This document shows, piece by piece, positions 1 to 11,200 of a stretch of DNA of 64,000 nt. The notes under the pieces are model-generated. The model worked only from the letters and a program-made list of their open reading frames with translations. It made no database searches and had not been told where the DNA came from. The stretch is taken from assembly GCF_024713975.1 (NCBI RefSeq), contig NC_091099.1:14303501-14367500 (forward strand), given 5' to 3'. Within the stretch, counting starts at the first letter, position 1; each line of letters starts with the position of its first letter. Both the position numbers and the translations under genes were made by a program. This DNA is from Paralichthys olivaceus (lineage: Eukaryota > Chordata > Actinopteri > Pleuronectiformes > Paralichthyidae).

Positions 1-477
1 ACTAGGAAAGCACTATATATAAATACAGAATGTTTTTTCTCTTACATGCTCCCTACAACTATACTGAATGGGTCTCATGCAAAAATATATGCAACTTGTT
101 AAATAATACCAGGAAAAACTATATAAATAGAATTACATATTTATGCATGGAGTCTAATAGATTTACTAGTAGCTCTCTTCATGTTTCATTTTATCCCATT
201 TTTCTGGATCGTGTTGTCCTTTTGTGTGTTGTGCGTGTTGTATGTGCCTTTCCTCCCAGTTCATAACATCTTATCCTGCAGGGATCCAATTTCTCAGTAT
301 ATGTTGTAGCATTTTACTTTGCAGTTTCCAAAACACAGATTAAAATCACACTCACTTGCATATTTTTTGGGAAATATCAGAGAGAGGAACAATTTAGATT
401 TTTCGACTGTAACGGTACATGCCACTTTATTTTGTTTGCTCCACAGGGTCTTGATTTAGTTCTCTTTTTCTCAACAG

Positions 478-3400
478 ATGCATGTGGTCCACTTCAATTC
501 AGACAAGTACCCCAACATGTCTATGGCTGTGGACAAATCTGACGGCCTGGCGGTGCTGGGTGTCCTGATCGAGGTGAGACGTTGCTGACTCAGTGATCTG
601 TGAATAATGTGTGGGGCAGAACCTTCTAACCATGTTTCCTGTGCAGGTTGGTGAGTTCAATCCTGCCTTTGACCAGTTCCTGAAGTTCATCAATGGGATT
701 AAATACAGAGGTGAGTCTACACTGATGTTTTCTTTAGCAATGTCTTCTGCAGTTTAGCCACATTAATTAGTAAAGTATTGGTTATGAGCATAAAATATGA
801 AACACTGTCATCACCAGTATTCATCGTTTATATTAAAATCATTGAAAACGTAGTCTACACAACTAATTCATATGTCCATTATGGATTTTACTCTGACATA
901 AGTTGTTGTCGAGTGATCATAAAATACTAATATCATTTATTTCACTTGCAGATCAGAGAGTGCAGGTTCCCGGCTTCAACGTCAGAGCGCTTCTGCCTGC
1001 ACGTTTGGACGAGTATTATCGCTATGATGGGTCACTGACAACTCCTCCATGTTATCCTAGCGTGCTGTGGACACTGTTCAGAAACCACGTGACAATATCT
1101 CGCAAACAGGTGCTGCATCAGTTCACTTCTTAAGCACACGCGATACTAGGATAGAAAAGAGACACAGGCTGAATTCTTATTTCAGACATCTTAATGTAGT
1201 CAGAGCTTTATATTTAAACTTAACTGGAAAAAAAATCTCTTTATGTGCTTTTGTTTTGTTGTGTCTTCCCAGTTTCTGGCCCTGGCAACGGCGCTCTACT
1301 CCTCCCATGCCCAGGAGTCAGCCCCTGTGCCCCTGAACGGCAACTACAGGAAACCACAGCACGCGGACAGCCGAGTCGTCCTGGTATCATTTAAACAGGG
1401 TAAGTATGGCCTTTAAAAACGGGCTTGCGTTATTGTTGAAGCATGAGTGCAAAGGTCACATACACAGTATAGCCACTGTGCTGCTTTAAAAAATGGATAA
1501 AATACATTTTTGATGACATGCGGGAATCGTTTTTCTTTTACGAAACGCAGGGCTGTCATGTGGGCTGCGGCTTGTACATGTACGATAGCACCTGCTTGTG
1601 GTTGAGCCTCAATGTTGATGCCAAACTCAATTATGCTTCAAGATGATTGACTCTGGTGAGCCTGTTGCAAAGTAGGCCATCTTTTAAAACAGAACAGATT
1701 AACTGTCCTCTGACATACTCAGAATGTCTGCAGCCCTTAAATTTGTCTTTAAAGCCTCACTTTCATGTGGTCGCCTGGTTCAGCACACTGTATGGTATTT
1801 AGGTCCATAGAGTGCAATGCTAATGTGCATGTTTTCTTCATTCCTAAGCTTCCCTCTCTGAGCTACTTCTTTTCTAATGGCACATGTTTTTTTGACACAG
1901 AAGTGTTGAATCCCTTGCTTCATGAACGGCATTTAGCAGGCTTGTGCTTTTAGTGTATCACTACAGGCTGTGCTGTTGCATGCTGGGCGTCAAGACCCAA
2001 CGTCGTTCCACTGAGTATCCCACACACTGGGATGTCTAACATGCTTTGATTGGCTCTGTGTCTGATGCAGGCAGAGGACTGCATGCTACTCTTACAGTCA
2101 CGACTCCGCTCACGAGGAAGCAAGTCGTTGAGCAGCTGCTGGTCGGCGATTTAGCGGACCTGGCTGACGAAGGGCTCTATCAGCTCCTACCAAGTGGCTC
2201 GGAGAAGCTCCATGCTGGCAAGAAGAAAGACCCCAAGAACCAGCAGAGTCAGACTCTGGCCAAGTCCAAACAATGGACGCTGAATCCATCCCCACGAAAG
2301 AAGAGCCAAACCAAACAGTCTGTGGGAAAGTTGGGGTTGGCTGAAGACGCTCTCTGCTACATCTCACTGGAGCAGAGAGTTTTCCATCAGCTCAAACTGT
2401 CCCACTCTGAGAACCAGCTGGTTCACACTCTCAGAGATGAAGTCTTCCCTAAACTCAACCTCCAGAGCTACCTGGACTGTAAGTCAGATTTAGCCCTCCC
2501 CACCATCAGGCACATTCTGAAAGGACGGCCAACAGACGAGGCGTTTGAGTTGGACCGCTCTCTGACAAAAGCCTTGATGTATCCGAAGACGCCTTATACA
2601 GCAACCAAGGAAAGTGTGCCAAAGACAAACTATGGCAGTCTCTCCCCTGCTACTGTTCCCAGGAAACCACACAGCCAGGGCTTTCCACATCCTTGGCTTT
2701 TGCCCATGGAGTGGGAAGACTAGAGAGATTCCCGACATAGTTGAGACTTGCATTATGTCACTTTCTGTAGCAGACATCAGTTCTGTACAGTGGATGACAA
2801 ATCTCCAAGCCATGCCCTGCAAACCTTTGACCAATGTTTCCCACAAAACCTATTTAATATTTAAATTATTCTTTCCAGTAAGTGCACATAATTATAGATG
2901 CTATGTGAAAAAGAATGTGGTATGAGTTCATTTGCTGAATGTAACTGTAGACTGCGCTGTGTAAGCAGATTCTACAACATTAAGCCAATATCAATAGTAG
3001 ATTTTTGTCATGGAAATCTGCAAAAGTGAGAAATTGTTTCTCTTTCAGATCCACATCTGTTAAACATAACTTTAGCATAAGATGCTGTAAAATACATATA
3101 TAGAAATCCAAGCATATGCTGCGCATGTAACACATGCTGTGGTTTCCTGTAGAAATCATAGCATGTGTTGTCCTGGTATCATAGGATATCCATATGCATC
3201 ACGCTATAGAACATGTAGTGCACATAATGTCCAGGCATGGAACATTTTTAATGTTATACTGTATCCCATCTCAGTTCTATATGATGGTAATTCTGGAGCT
3301 AACTAGTGATTATTGCCAAGCACAATATAAAGGTACAGCAAAACCATAAGAATTTGCTAGAGCTTTAAGCGCTTCACATAACATTCCTGTCTTCTCTGAC

Positions 3401-3747
3401 AATTTGTGCGTCTGTTGTACAATTTGTACGGCCATTTACAATAAGTAAACAAGCAGCTACTGTACAGTACATGTGGAACGATTTGCAATAAAAGCATACT
3501 TGAATCATATGTGGTAGATTTCCTGCCTCCTGTATTTGTACCTTTCACCATGAACTTAAAGAAATTCTTGTAACTATATTCAAAATGGTTTTTTTTGTCT
3601 GACAATGAAGTTCTTTTGCCGCATAAAAAAGCACAGGAAGAGAAACTCACTGTGATATTTATCTTTTATACATTAATCTTCTACATCATCACAGTATGTA
3701 CGGTTTTGATCGGCACATTTTTAAACAGAAGCAGGTCAGAATAGAAA

Positions 3748-3780
<33 letters not shown>

Positions 3781-6007
3781 ACCAGATTCACTTTACCTGT
3801 TCACTCTTTTTCCCCGAATGGTACAATATCATTCCTCTGAATTTCGTTTTCACCTCCTGTTCTCTCTTTTATCTTTGCTACTCAGCTGATCTTTCTTGGA
3901 TGGACACTGGTACGTTGCTTTTCTCTTCATTTTCTGTATTTACACTTTTATTTTTGTCACGTATTCGTCTTGAACTTCATCGTAGGCAGCATTAACAGAT
4001 CCTCCATATGTGATCAGCAAAGTTAGTTTAAAATGAACTTTTCTCTGTTAGCTATAAGAGATTATTGCTCCAATGTACAAATCATGGCTTTAATGATAAA
4101 GCTAATCAATTAACAAACTAAATCATTACTGGAATAAATGTGCAGTGTATATTACATAGAGTATCATATAATACAGCACTAGTCATCATTGTAGAGTATA
4201 ACAACATAACAAACGTTTAAATTTACAACAATAACATTTTCATGAACATTTACAGGTCAACTGAACACATGTAGAAAAACTGTCCACTTATCTTTTCTGT
4301 TTCTGTTGCCTCTGTGCTCTGCAGGTTTACTGGTTCCCATTCTGGTGGGCTCTGCACTGGGACTTGTTCTCATTGTCTCTTTAATATGCTGTATATTAAG
4401 GCAAATAAGGTAAACAGAGACAACAACACAAAACCAATTGTTGAAATTATGTCCTGTACATAATAACTTTGTTCAGAACTTTTGAATTTGATGTCTGTAC
4501 AATGACTTAAACACTTTTCCGGGATGTCCATCTCCCTGAAAGAGCTGAACTAGTTTAGTGAGGCAATTCTCTGCTGTCCATGACTGATTTTAAGAGGGTG
4601 AGATATAAATACAATATAAACTTGGCAATTGGCAGAGGATATTTCCAGAGAATGGTTAACCTCAATTGAACCATGCAGCCAGGGTTTACAAAGGGAATGA
4701 TGGAGTTTACAGGGGCTGTGTCTACATTAGTTTGCAGTTATAGGAATGTAGACTCACTCGTACCGCTCTTAGTGACAAGTCTTGACAATACCTCGTGTAG
4801 ATTAAGAGCCCATTTTCTATAATTGTGGTTTCCTATAAAAGATGAGTAGTACCTTGGAGAATATTTTCTCTGGCTGTTTAATTAGAAGAGATTTGACTGT
4901 ACCTAGTTAAAAATAATTTAAGAGTTTACTGGAGGAATTCATTCTTTTCAGACAAAAGAAGCTTAAAATGTGTGACAGTGACTCACATTTGTGCCCAATA
5001 GAAGAGTGATTTTTTTAAAAAGCTAGACAAGAGGATGCACGTCTTGATCTTTTCAGGTCACGTCTGTGCTCAGGAGGAAACACATGCAGGGAAAATGGAA
5101 AAAATATATATATATAATGTCCATTACTGCTCAAATAAAACTCTACCTGAAGGAAATTAAAACAAATACAGAAACTCATATGACTCTTTAGGGAAAGAAA
5201 GACATTAAAATTAAAAAAGATTGAATGCATTTTTCTAAAAATACTGTACGTACATGCCCGCAATTAAGTCTGACAAGAAGATTTAATCTGAGCTATAATG
5301 AGTTTTGGCAAATAAGGGGTTTTAATGTTGTCTTAGTTCATACATGGCTAAGCTCGTGTGCCAGTGGAGCATATGGAAGAATTGAGATTTATGGGGGGAA
5401 AGAAATATAGTCCTAGTGTTTTAATTTCCTGCAGCAACGTCTTTAACATCTTGCTCAGAAAAATCTTGATTGCAAAACAAACCTCAGATAGAATATCACT
5501 CAGAAGAGCCCATAACTCCACCAAGGCCCAATAGTCTCCTTAAATTCAATCATTCTGCAGAAAATTTCACACACTCATAGATATCAGCTCGCTAGACATG
5601 GGATTTTTCTCCTCAAGATCCATGAATTGTTCCCTGGGAAAATGATGGAATGGTTGAAATGGTAAAAAAAAAACAATGCTAAAGTAAAATGTCCTGGATC
5701 TGCTCCCTGATAATGATCCGCACCTAAATTAAATGGGTCCTTCCCTGACCCGTACCAAATCCTTTTCATAGTAATCTTGCCAGTTGTTTTTGAGAAATTA
5801 AACAGACAGACAGTGGTGAAAACATCAACTCCTTGACGGAGGCGATAAGAGATAGTTGATGGTCATGAACTAAACTGGCATCTGATAAACTTAATGTAAG
5901 GCTGTTGATTACATATGTAAAATCAGTCTCTGGTTCTTTTATTTCTTAGATCTGCTGCTGCACAGGAAAAAGAGAGAGAGAGAGACGAGTTCGGCTCCAC
6001 AGTGTAG
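478..6007 (+). CDS. ca12: Carbonic anhydrase 12-like, transmembrane (3' part of gene)
   Basis: Zinc enzyme that interconverts CO2 and bicarbonate, with the catalytic domain outside the cell and one membrane span. Visible coding exons: 478-573, 647-710, 952-1109, 1273-1399, 2071-2478, 3886-3909, 4325-4409, 5950-6007; phases agree at each junction. The first visible exon starts MHVVHFN, whose first His corresponds to the third zinc ligand (His119 in CA II numbering). The Thr199 gate region is present as SLTTPPC. The earlier exons with the other two zinc ligands lie left of the window. Exon 4325-4409 encodes a hydrophobic span ([19 protein letters not shown]) and the last exon a short polar tail ending STV. 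The 136-codon exon 2071-2478 between catalytic domain and span has no counterpart in human CA12. CA12 is preferred over CA9 or CA14 from the catalytic sequence and synteny, but paralogue assignment is less certain than family. Confidence 0.82.
2071..2723 (+). other. ca12 extra exon with possible read-through to a stop (alternative 3' end)
   Basis: The acceptor cag at 2068-2070 opens an exon in phase 1. A good donor (gtaagt) at 2479 ends it again in phase 1, so the 408-base exon can be included or skipped without changing frame. If the donor is ignored the frame stays open to a TAG at 2721-2723, and an AATAAA lies at 3487-3492. That would give a form without the membrane span. The encoded peptide is basic in its middle ([18 protein letters not shown]) and then mixed helical-looking sequence; I recognise no domain. 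Use of the alternative end is inference. Confidence 0.55.
3751..3778. repeat. (TG)14 microsatellite
   Basis: An uninterrupted TG dinucleotide run in the ca12 intron between 2478 and 3886. Confidence 0.95.
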
Positions 6008-7635
6008 CTCGTCGTCTAGGAACTCCTTTCAAAGAAACTCAGTTGACCGTTGTCCTTTTGCACCACTCACACTGTGTGAAATTATCCCATGGGTCAGTTT
6101 GGACGTCTGTGGAGAGATTTAAGGTTTAAGCAGGATCACAATATAAAGTTTGAATGCAGCCCTGAGGTTTTTTGGAAGCACTCTTAATTTTTTCTCAAGC
6201 CACAGTCTGGACTTCCTTTGCTGTGTTGTGGCAGGAAGAACATCATAGGTCTTCATGCTGGATGGTTAAAAAGTTGTTTTATGCTGTACGACTACTTCCT
6301 TAGAGTAAGAGGAACAGCTTTCCTCTCTAATAACCCTTTATTTACGTGTCATGATGTGGTCAGTTCCTCCGGTAAGGCCTGAAGCTGAACTGGCGAGAAA
6401 CTTAGGTCAAGTCGGACCGTGGCACCCGTTCCCTTTCGGCGGTACTGGCGTAGTGGAAAGCACAACCACAATCCCAAACAATAGGGGGGCAGCAGACGAC
6501 AGTCATCCTTGATGGTAGGGTGGCCTGAGAGGGATGGGCTTTACCACATTTCCACCAAGCCTGTACTTAGAGCTGCTCCGTGGATCTCATAATAAAAGGG
6601 ACTCTCAGCTCAGTGCAAACACAGAAACACACAGCTCCTTCCCTGTGAATGATGCTGAGAGAAGAGAGGCTTTTGTATTTTCAGGCTGCACGTGGGCTGA
6701 CCCCTGACCCCTGTCCGCCAGTTTGATCACAAGACTTACTCCCCAGCACTGCTTCTCAGTTAAACTATAGCCTGCACACTTACCCTCTACATTGCTTGTT
6801 ATAACTCTGCTGGACTGGAGTTATGAGATCATGTCACAGAGTTTCCCATGGCCCTTTTTGACATGTTTTCTGTCTATTATATCTGTACATTTCTCTTGGA
6901 TATTTCTATATGTCCCTGAGTTTATGTTAAGTGTTGCATGCCTGTAGCATAGAACAGTAGTTCCCAAAGAAGGCTTTGTCACGAGATGCTTTCAAGAGAT
7001 CAAATCAAATTCAAAAACTATTAGAAATAGAGTATTTGGACCATAATTGTTACAAAAAGTTGAAAATAGTAGTTAAATTTGAAATAAAATGTACCTATGC
7101 AAATAACCTTTTATTTTCTTCATTCCCATGTGACTTCTGAGGTGATTATATCACACAACGACATTGGAACTAATATCCTTCATGGGGTTTAACCACCTTC
7201 CAGGAGAGTGGCAGTCCCAAGTCACCATTATTTTGGGGATCATGGGCTGAAAATTTTGATGACACCCAGCAAGTAAAGACAACATTTTTACTGTCAGCCT
7301 GAACATTACATACTTTAGATTAATCGAGCAGTGATAAGTGATCAAATTAGGGTTATTATTGAATGGTAAAGAAAGAGTGGGTAGCTGTTTCTCAGAAATA
7401 GCTGGTGCATTGATCCTCCACATTAAAGTGTCACTCACCAGTCCTTCAGCAGAACACATTTCCCCTGCTCATGCTGCTTGAACTTTCACTGTTGATCCCC
7501 CATTTGCCATGTTTAAAAAAAAAGAGAAAACAAATGATGCCATTTCATGTGTTAGACCTTTTTGTAGTTGATGTTATTTGTGCCACAATGTCTCTGTGTC
7601 TTGTGTAAAAGGGTAAATAACTTGTGTCTCGATGA

Positions 7636-7659
7636 AATAAAATCACAATTTGGAATAAA
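7636..7659 (+). terminator. Polyadenylation signals of ca12
   Basis: Two AATAAA hexamers (7636-7641 and 7654-7659) lie about 1.6 kb after the ca12 stop. The stretch 6008-7635 between stop and signals holds no other gene and is read as the ca12 3' UTR. Transcript data would be needed to place the cleavage site. Confidence 0.6.
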
Positions 7660-7729
7660 ATGTCATTGTTCACCTTTTTAGCTTTGAATCATACTAAGAT
7701 AGCATCTTAAAAATATATATTGTCAGGCC

Positions 7730-7752
7730 CTCTCTCTCTCTCTCTCTCTCTC
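7730..7752. repeat. (CT)11 microsatellite
   Basis: A CT dinucleotide run just past the ca12 polyadenylation signals. An interrupted TTATC-type run follows near 8000-8025 and a short TA run near 8033-8042. Confidence 0.9.
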
Positions 7753-8047
7753 AAGTAGTGATCCAAATTTTTATTTTCATGTCTAACATTGTTTATGTTA
7801 TTGTCTGTAATTTTACATTTGTATTGTGCACAATGTGTATGAATTTTTGAGTTTGTCTCATATTAATTGAGAATCTAACATTAGAGGTAGTGTAAAGAGT
7901 TGAAATTAATCAATTCATGGATTACAGCCATATACTAGTATTTTGACTCTTGCTGCTGTAATACTGCAAATTTCCCCTTTGTGAGACTAATACAGATACA
8001 TCTTATCTTATTTTATCTTATCTTAAAGCATATATATATATATCCAT

Positions 8048-8061
8048 CCACTGGGGGGCGC
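8048..8061 (+). promoter_or_regulatory. Candidate CTCF site between ca12 and man2c1
   Basis: CCACTGGGGGGCGC matches the CTCF core consensus CCASYAGRKGGCRC at 13 of 14 positions. It lies in the gap between the ca12 3' end and the man2c1 promoter. Binding is inference from the motif alone. Confidence 0.4.
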
Positions 8062-8159
8062 TCTGATGTGACTGGCTTTGAATGAACAGCAGTTGTTGAA
8101 CAGTGCTGCCATCTAGCGGCTGGTTGTTTTTAGTGCAGCAACAGAGGATTCCACTTCCT

Positions 8160-8249
8160 CACTTCCGGTCAGGAGCGGTGCGGTGTCAGTCAGTAGGTTG
8201 TGAGTTGTCTGTAGTTTGCACCTGCAGGTGTGGGTGTGTTGGTCCGGAC
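8160..8249 (+). promoter_or_regulatory. Probable man2c1 promoter with ETS/GABPA site
   Basis: CACTTCCGGT at 8160-8169 is the reverse complement of the ETS/GABPA consensus ACCGGAAGTG, 80 bases upstream of the man2c1 start codon. No TATA box is seen. ETS sites just upstream of the start are usual for housekeeping genes, which fits man2c1. The transcription start itself cannot be read from the sequence. Confidence 0.5.
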
Positions 8250-11200
8250 ATGTATCACCAGCCTGTGCTGAAGAACAGGCGCACGCTCCTGGAGCGAGCA
8301 GAGAAGTTTGTCTCGGACATTTATTTCACCGACTGTAATCTGAGAGGACGGTAAGACTTCGTGTCTCACACACCGTGGACGCAACGACCAGCGTGTGTCT
8401 GTTTACACCTGTGCAAGCCTCTGCAGACAGTTGATTTAGGTCAAACTCGTGCATGTCATGAAAATCACAGTTACACATCTCGCAGCTCGTGTGTGTGCAG
8501 ATCATCACCAGTTGGACACCAGCCTGCAAGAGAAGAAACATCAGAGCCAACGTTAAATCAACACTGACCTCCTCATGCTTACTGATTCATTTCTAATACT
8601 ACACTGCAGTGTGTCCACATGATGTCCAACTTTGTCAAGAAGCAAGGCTCCACACGTGGATTCAAACAAAGAAAACCAGAAAGCACAGTGTAAAATCATT
8701 TCAAGCATCCATGCACAGTTCCTGAGTCAGTGAGCTGCACATTTAGGCCATTTCCTGTTCACTGCGAGCTCTGTAACTTTAGCACAAGCACACTGAGTTC
8801 TTCAAAGAAGGTCAGAAAATAAAAGATTGTCACAAATTGTCATGTTTGTTGTTTCTGTTTGTGAGTTAGTAGTTTCTTTTTAAGACTACTGACAGGAAAG
8901 GGGCACTTCAGGGGCCAATTAGATTTCAGCTGAGGCCAGTGCCCCCCTGGATCCGCCCCTGCATGAATTAGATCTGTAAGTTCTTTATTTCCTGCAGACT
9001 CTATGGAGACTCTCGTCCACTGGAATCCGTCACCTCCTTCCTGTCTCCTAAACGGATTACATTCAGGGAAGCCTCCCAGCAGAACTTTGCACCTTATCGA
9101 GTGGGCGACACCTTTGGACCGACGTGAGATTTATCGTCGCACTTTAGCACCCTCATGTCTTTTATTCCCTCAGATCTTGGCGCTAATCCAAACTTGTTGC
9201 TTGTTCTAGGTGGTGGACCTGCTGGTTTAAATTGACCCTGAACATCCCTGAGTCGTGGAGAGGGAGAGAGGTTCATCTCCTGTGGGAGAGTGATGGGGAA
9301 GCAATGGTGTGGAGAGATGGGCAGCCAGTGCAGGTGATGTAGTAGCAGCTAAAATGACAGTAGATTAGATTAAAGTAGCATTAGTCTAAACTTCGCCCAT
9401 GTGTAGATTAAATGTCGATGTGTGACACACTGTATGAACTTGCAGGGCTTGACCAAAGAGGGTGAAAAGACGAGTTACATCCTCTCTGCTTGTCTGAAAG
9501 ATGAAGAACCACACAGGTCAGTGGAGTAAAAGACGAGTTCAGTGCTACTTCTGTAACCAACATGACTTATTGAATGTTTGGACACCTCACCTTAAAGTTG
9601 ACTTTTTCTCTAGTGTGAGCCTTTATGTAGAGATGGCCTGTAACGGGCTTTTCGGAGCTGGTCAGGGCTCCATGATTGCAGCCCCGGACCCGAACAGGAA
9701 GTTTTCCGTGCAGAGAGCTGAACTGGTGATATTTAACCGAGACGTGAGGGAGCTGCTGACTGACTTTGAGATGCTTATCGACATTGTGAAGGTAATACAC
9801 GACACAAAACGGTGCATGACACACTCTCTGAGAATGGAATTGAAGTAAGGCAAAACTTGATTCCTGTGGATTGTTGACTCTTCCTCTGCAGGAACTAGGA
9901 GAGGGCAAGCAGCGAGGCTACCAGGCTCTGTTCACAGTGAATGAGATGGTGAACCTGTGTGAGCCATCCGATCCCAGCACTTTCCCCAGAATACACAGTC
10001 TGGCTCACAACTTCTTCAGCCAGCGGAATGGAGACAGCCAGCACATCGTCCATGCGATGGGCCACTGCCACATAGACTCAGGTCTCCATTTTTACCTGTG
10101 TTTGTCTGTCTGTTAGATTGGCAGGAGTACGCAAAAATCACCAGGAAGCATGGTGGAAGGATGTGTGCATGGGTCACACATTCAGTTTCGGTGCAGATCT
10201 AAGTCAGGGGGCAGATCCGGGAATTTTCGAGATCTGAGATAAAGCATTGTTCAACATTTCTGTGGATTTCTCTGAGAATAATTCATGGAACCGGATAAGG
10301 CAAAGCAGGCATGTTTTTAGGACTGATATTTATGAGTTAATGCAATTTTTTGGAGAAATAAAAAAAAAAAAAAAGTCGAGTCTTGGCAGAGGTGTGTCCT
10401 CTACTGAGGGACATTCTAGATATTTCTGATATAACATAGAGCTGAGTAGCTATTCTGTGAATCCAATGTGTCTGTAGCTCTGAGTGTCAAAAACCTTCAA
10501 ATACCAAAAGCTGGCCCTGACGGTTCAGTCCTATGTGTATTGTTGATATTTATTGTCAAATTCTTGAAGGTATTTACTGATTTAAATCTTAATTTTGCAG
10601 AATCTAGGCTTGTGCTCTGCAAAATTTTATATGTTGGGACTGTGGGCTGTTATGTAAAATGAAAAAAAAGGTTATAAAAGAAAATGACTTTAATCCGTAG
10701 CCTGGCTGTGGCCCTACGAAGAGACCATTCGTAAATGTGGCAGAAGCTGGGTGACAGTGATCCGTTTGATGGAGACGAACCCGGACTTCGTGTTTACTTG
10801 CTCTCAGGTAATTCCAAACGATTGTAGCTTTATTTGAGCTGTAAAATGTTTTCAGCACTCTTTGGTTTCAACCTTTTTTTTTTTGTTTGTTTACTGTTTG
10901 TGCAGGCTCAGCAGTTCCAGTGGGTGAAGAGCTGGTACCCAGGACTCTTCTCCCAGATCCAGCATTTTGTGAAGAAAGGCCAGTTCATTCCAGTCGGAGG
11001 AACGTGGGTGGAGATGGTAAAACTGATCTCAGAAATAAATCACACATGTATTATAATGTGGCTGTATTCTGCGGCCTGCTGTCATTCAACCATTTTTTTA
11101 TGAACATTTGCTCATCAGGATGGAAATCTGCCCTCAGGTGAGTCCATGGTCAGACAGTTCCTGGAGGGCCAGCGCTTTTTTAACCAGGAGTTTGGGATCC

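Noticed and set aside
2046-2723. 225-codon open frame as a separate intronless gene
   Set aside because: It begins upstream of a good acceptor (2070), and from there its frame continues the ca12 reading frame. It is better explained as a ca12 exon.
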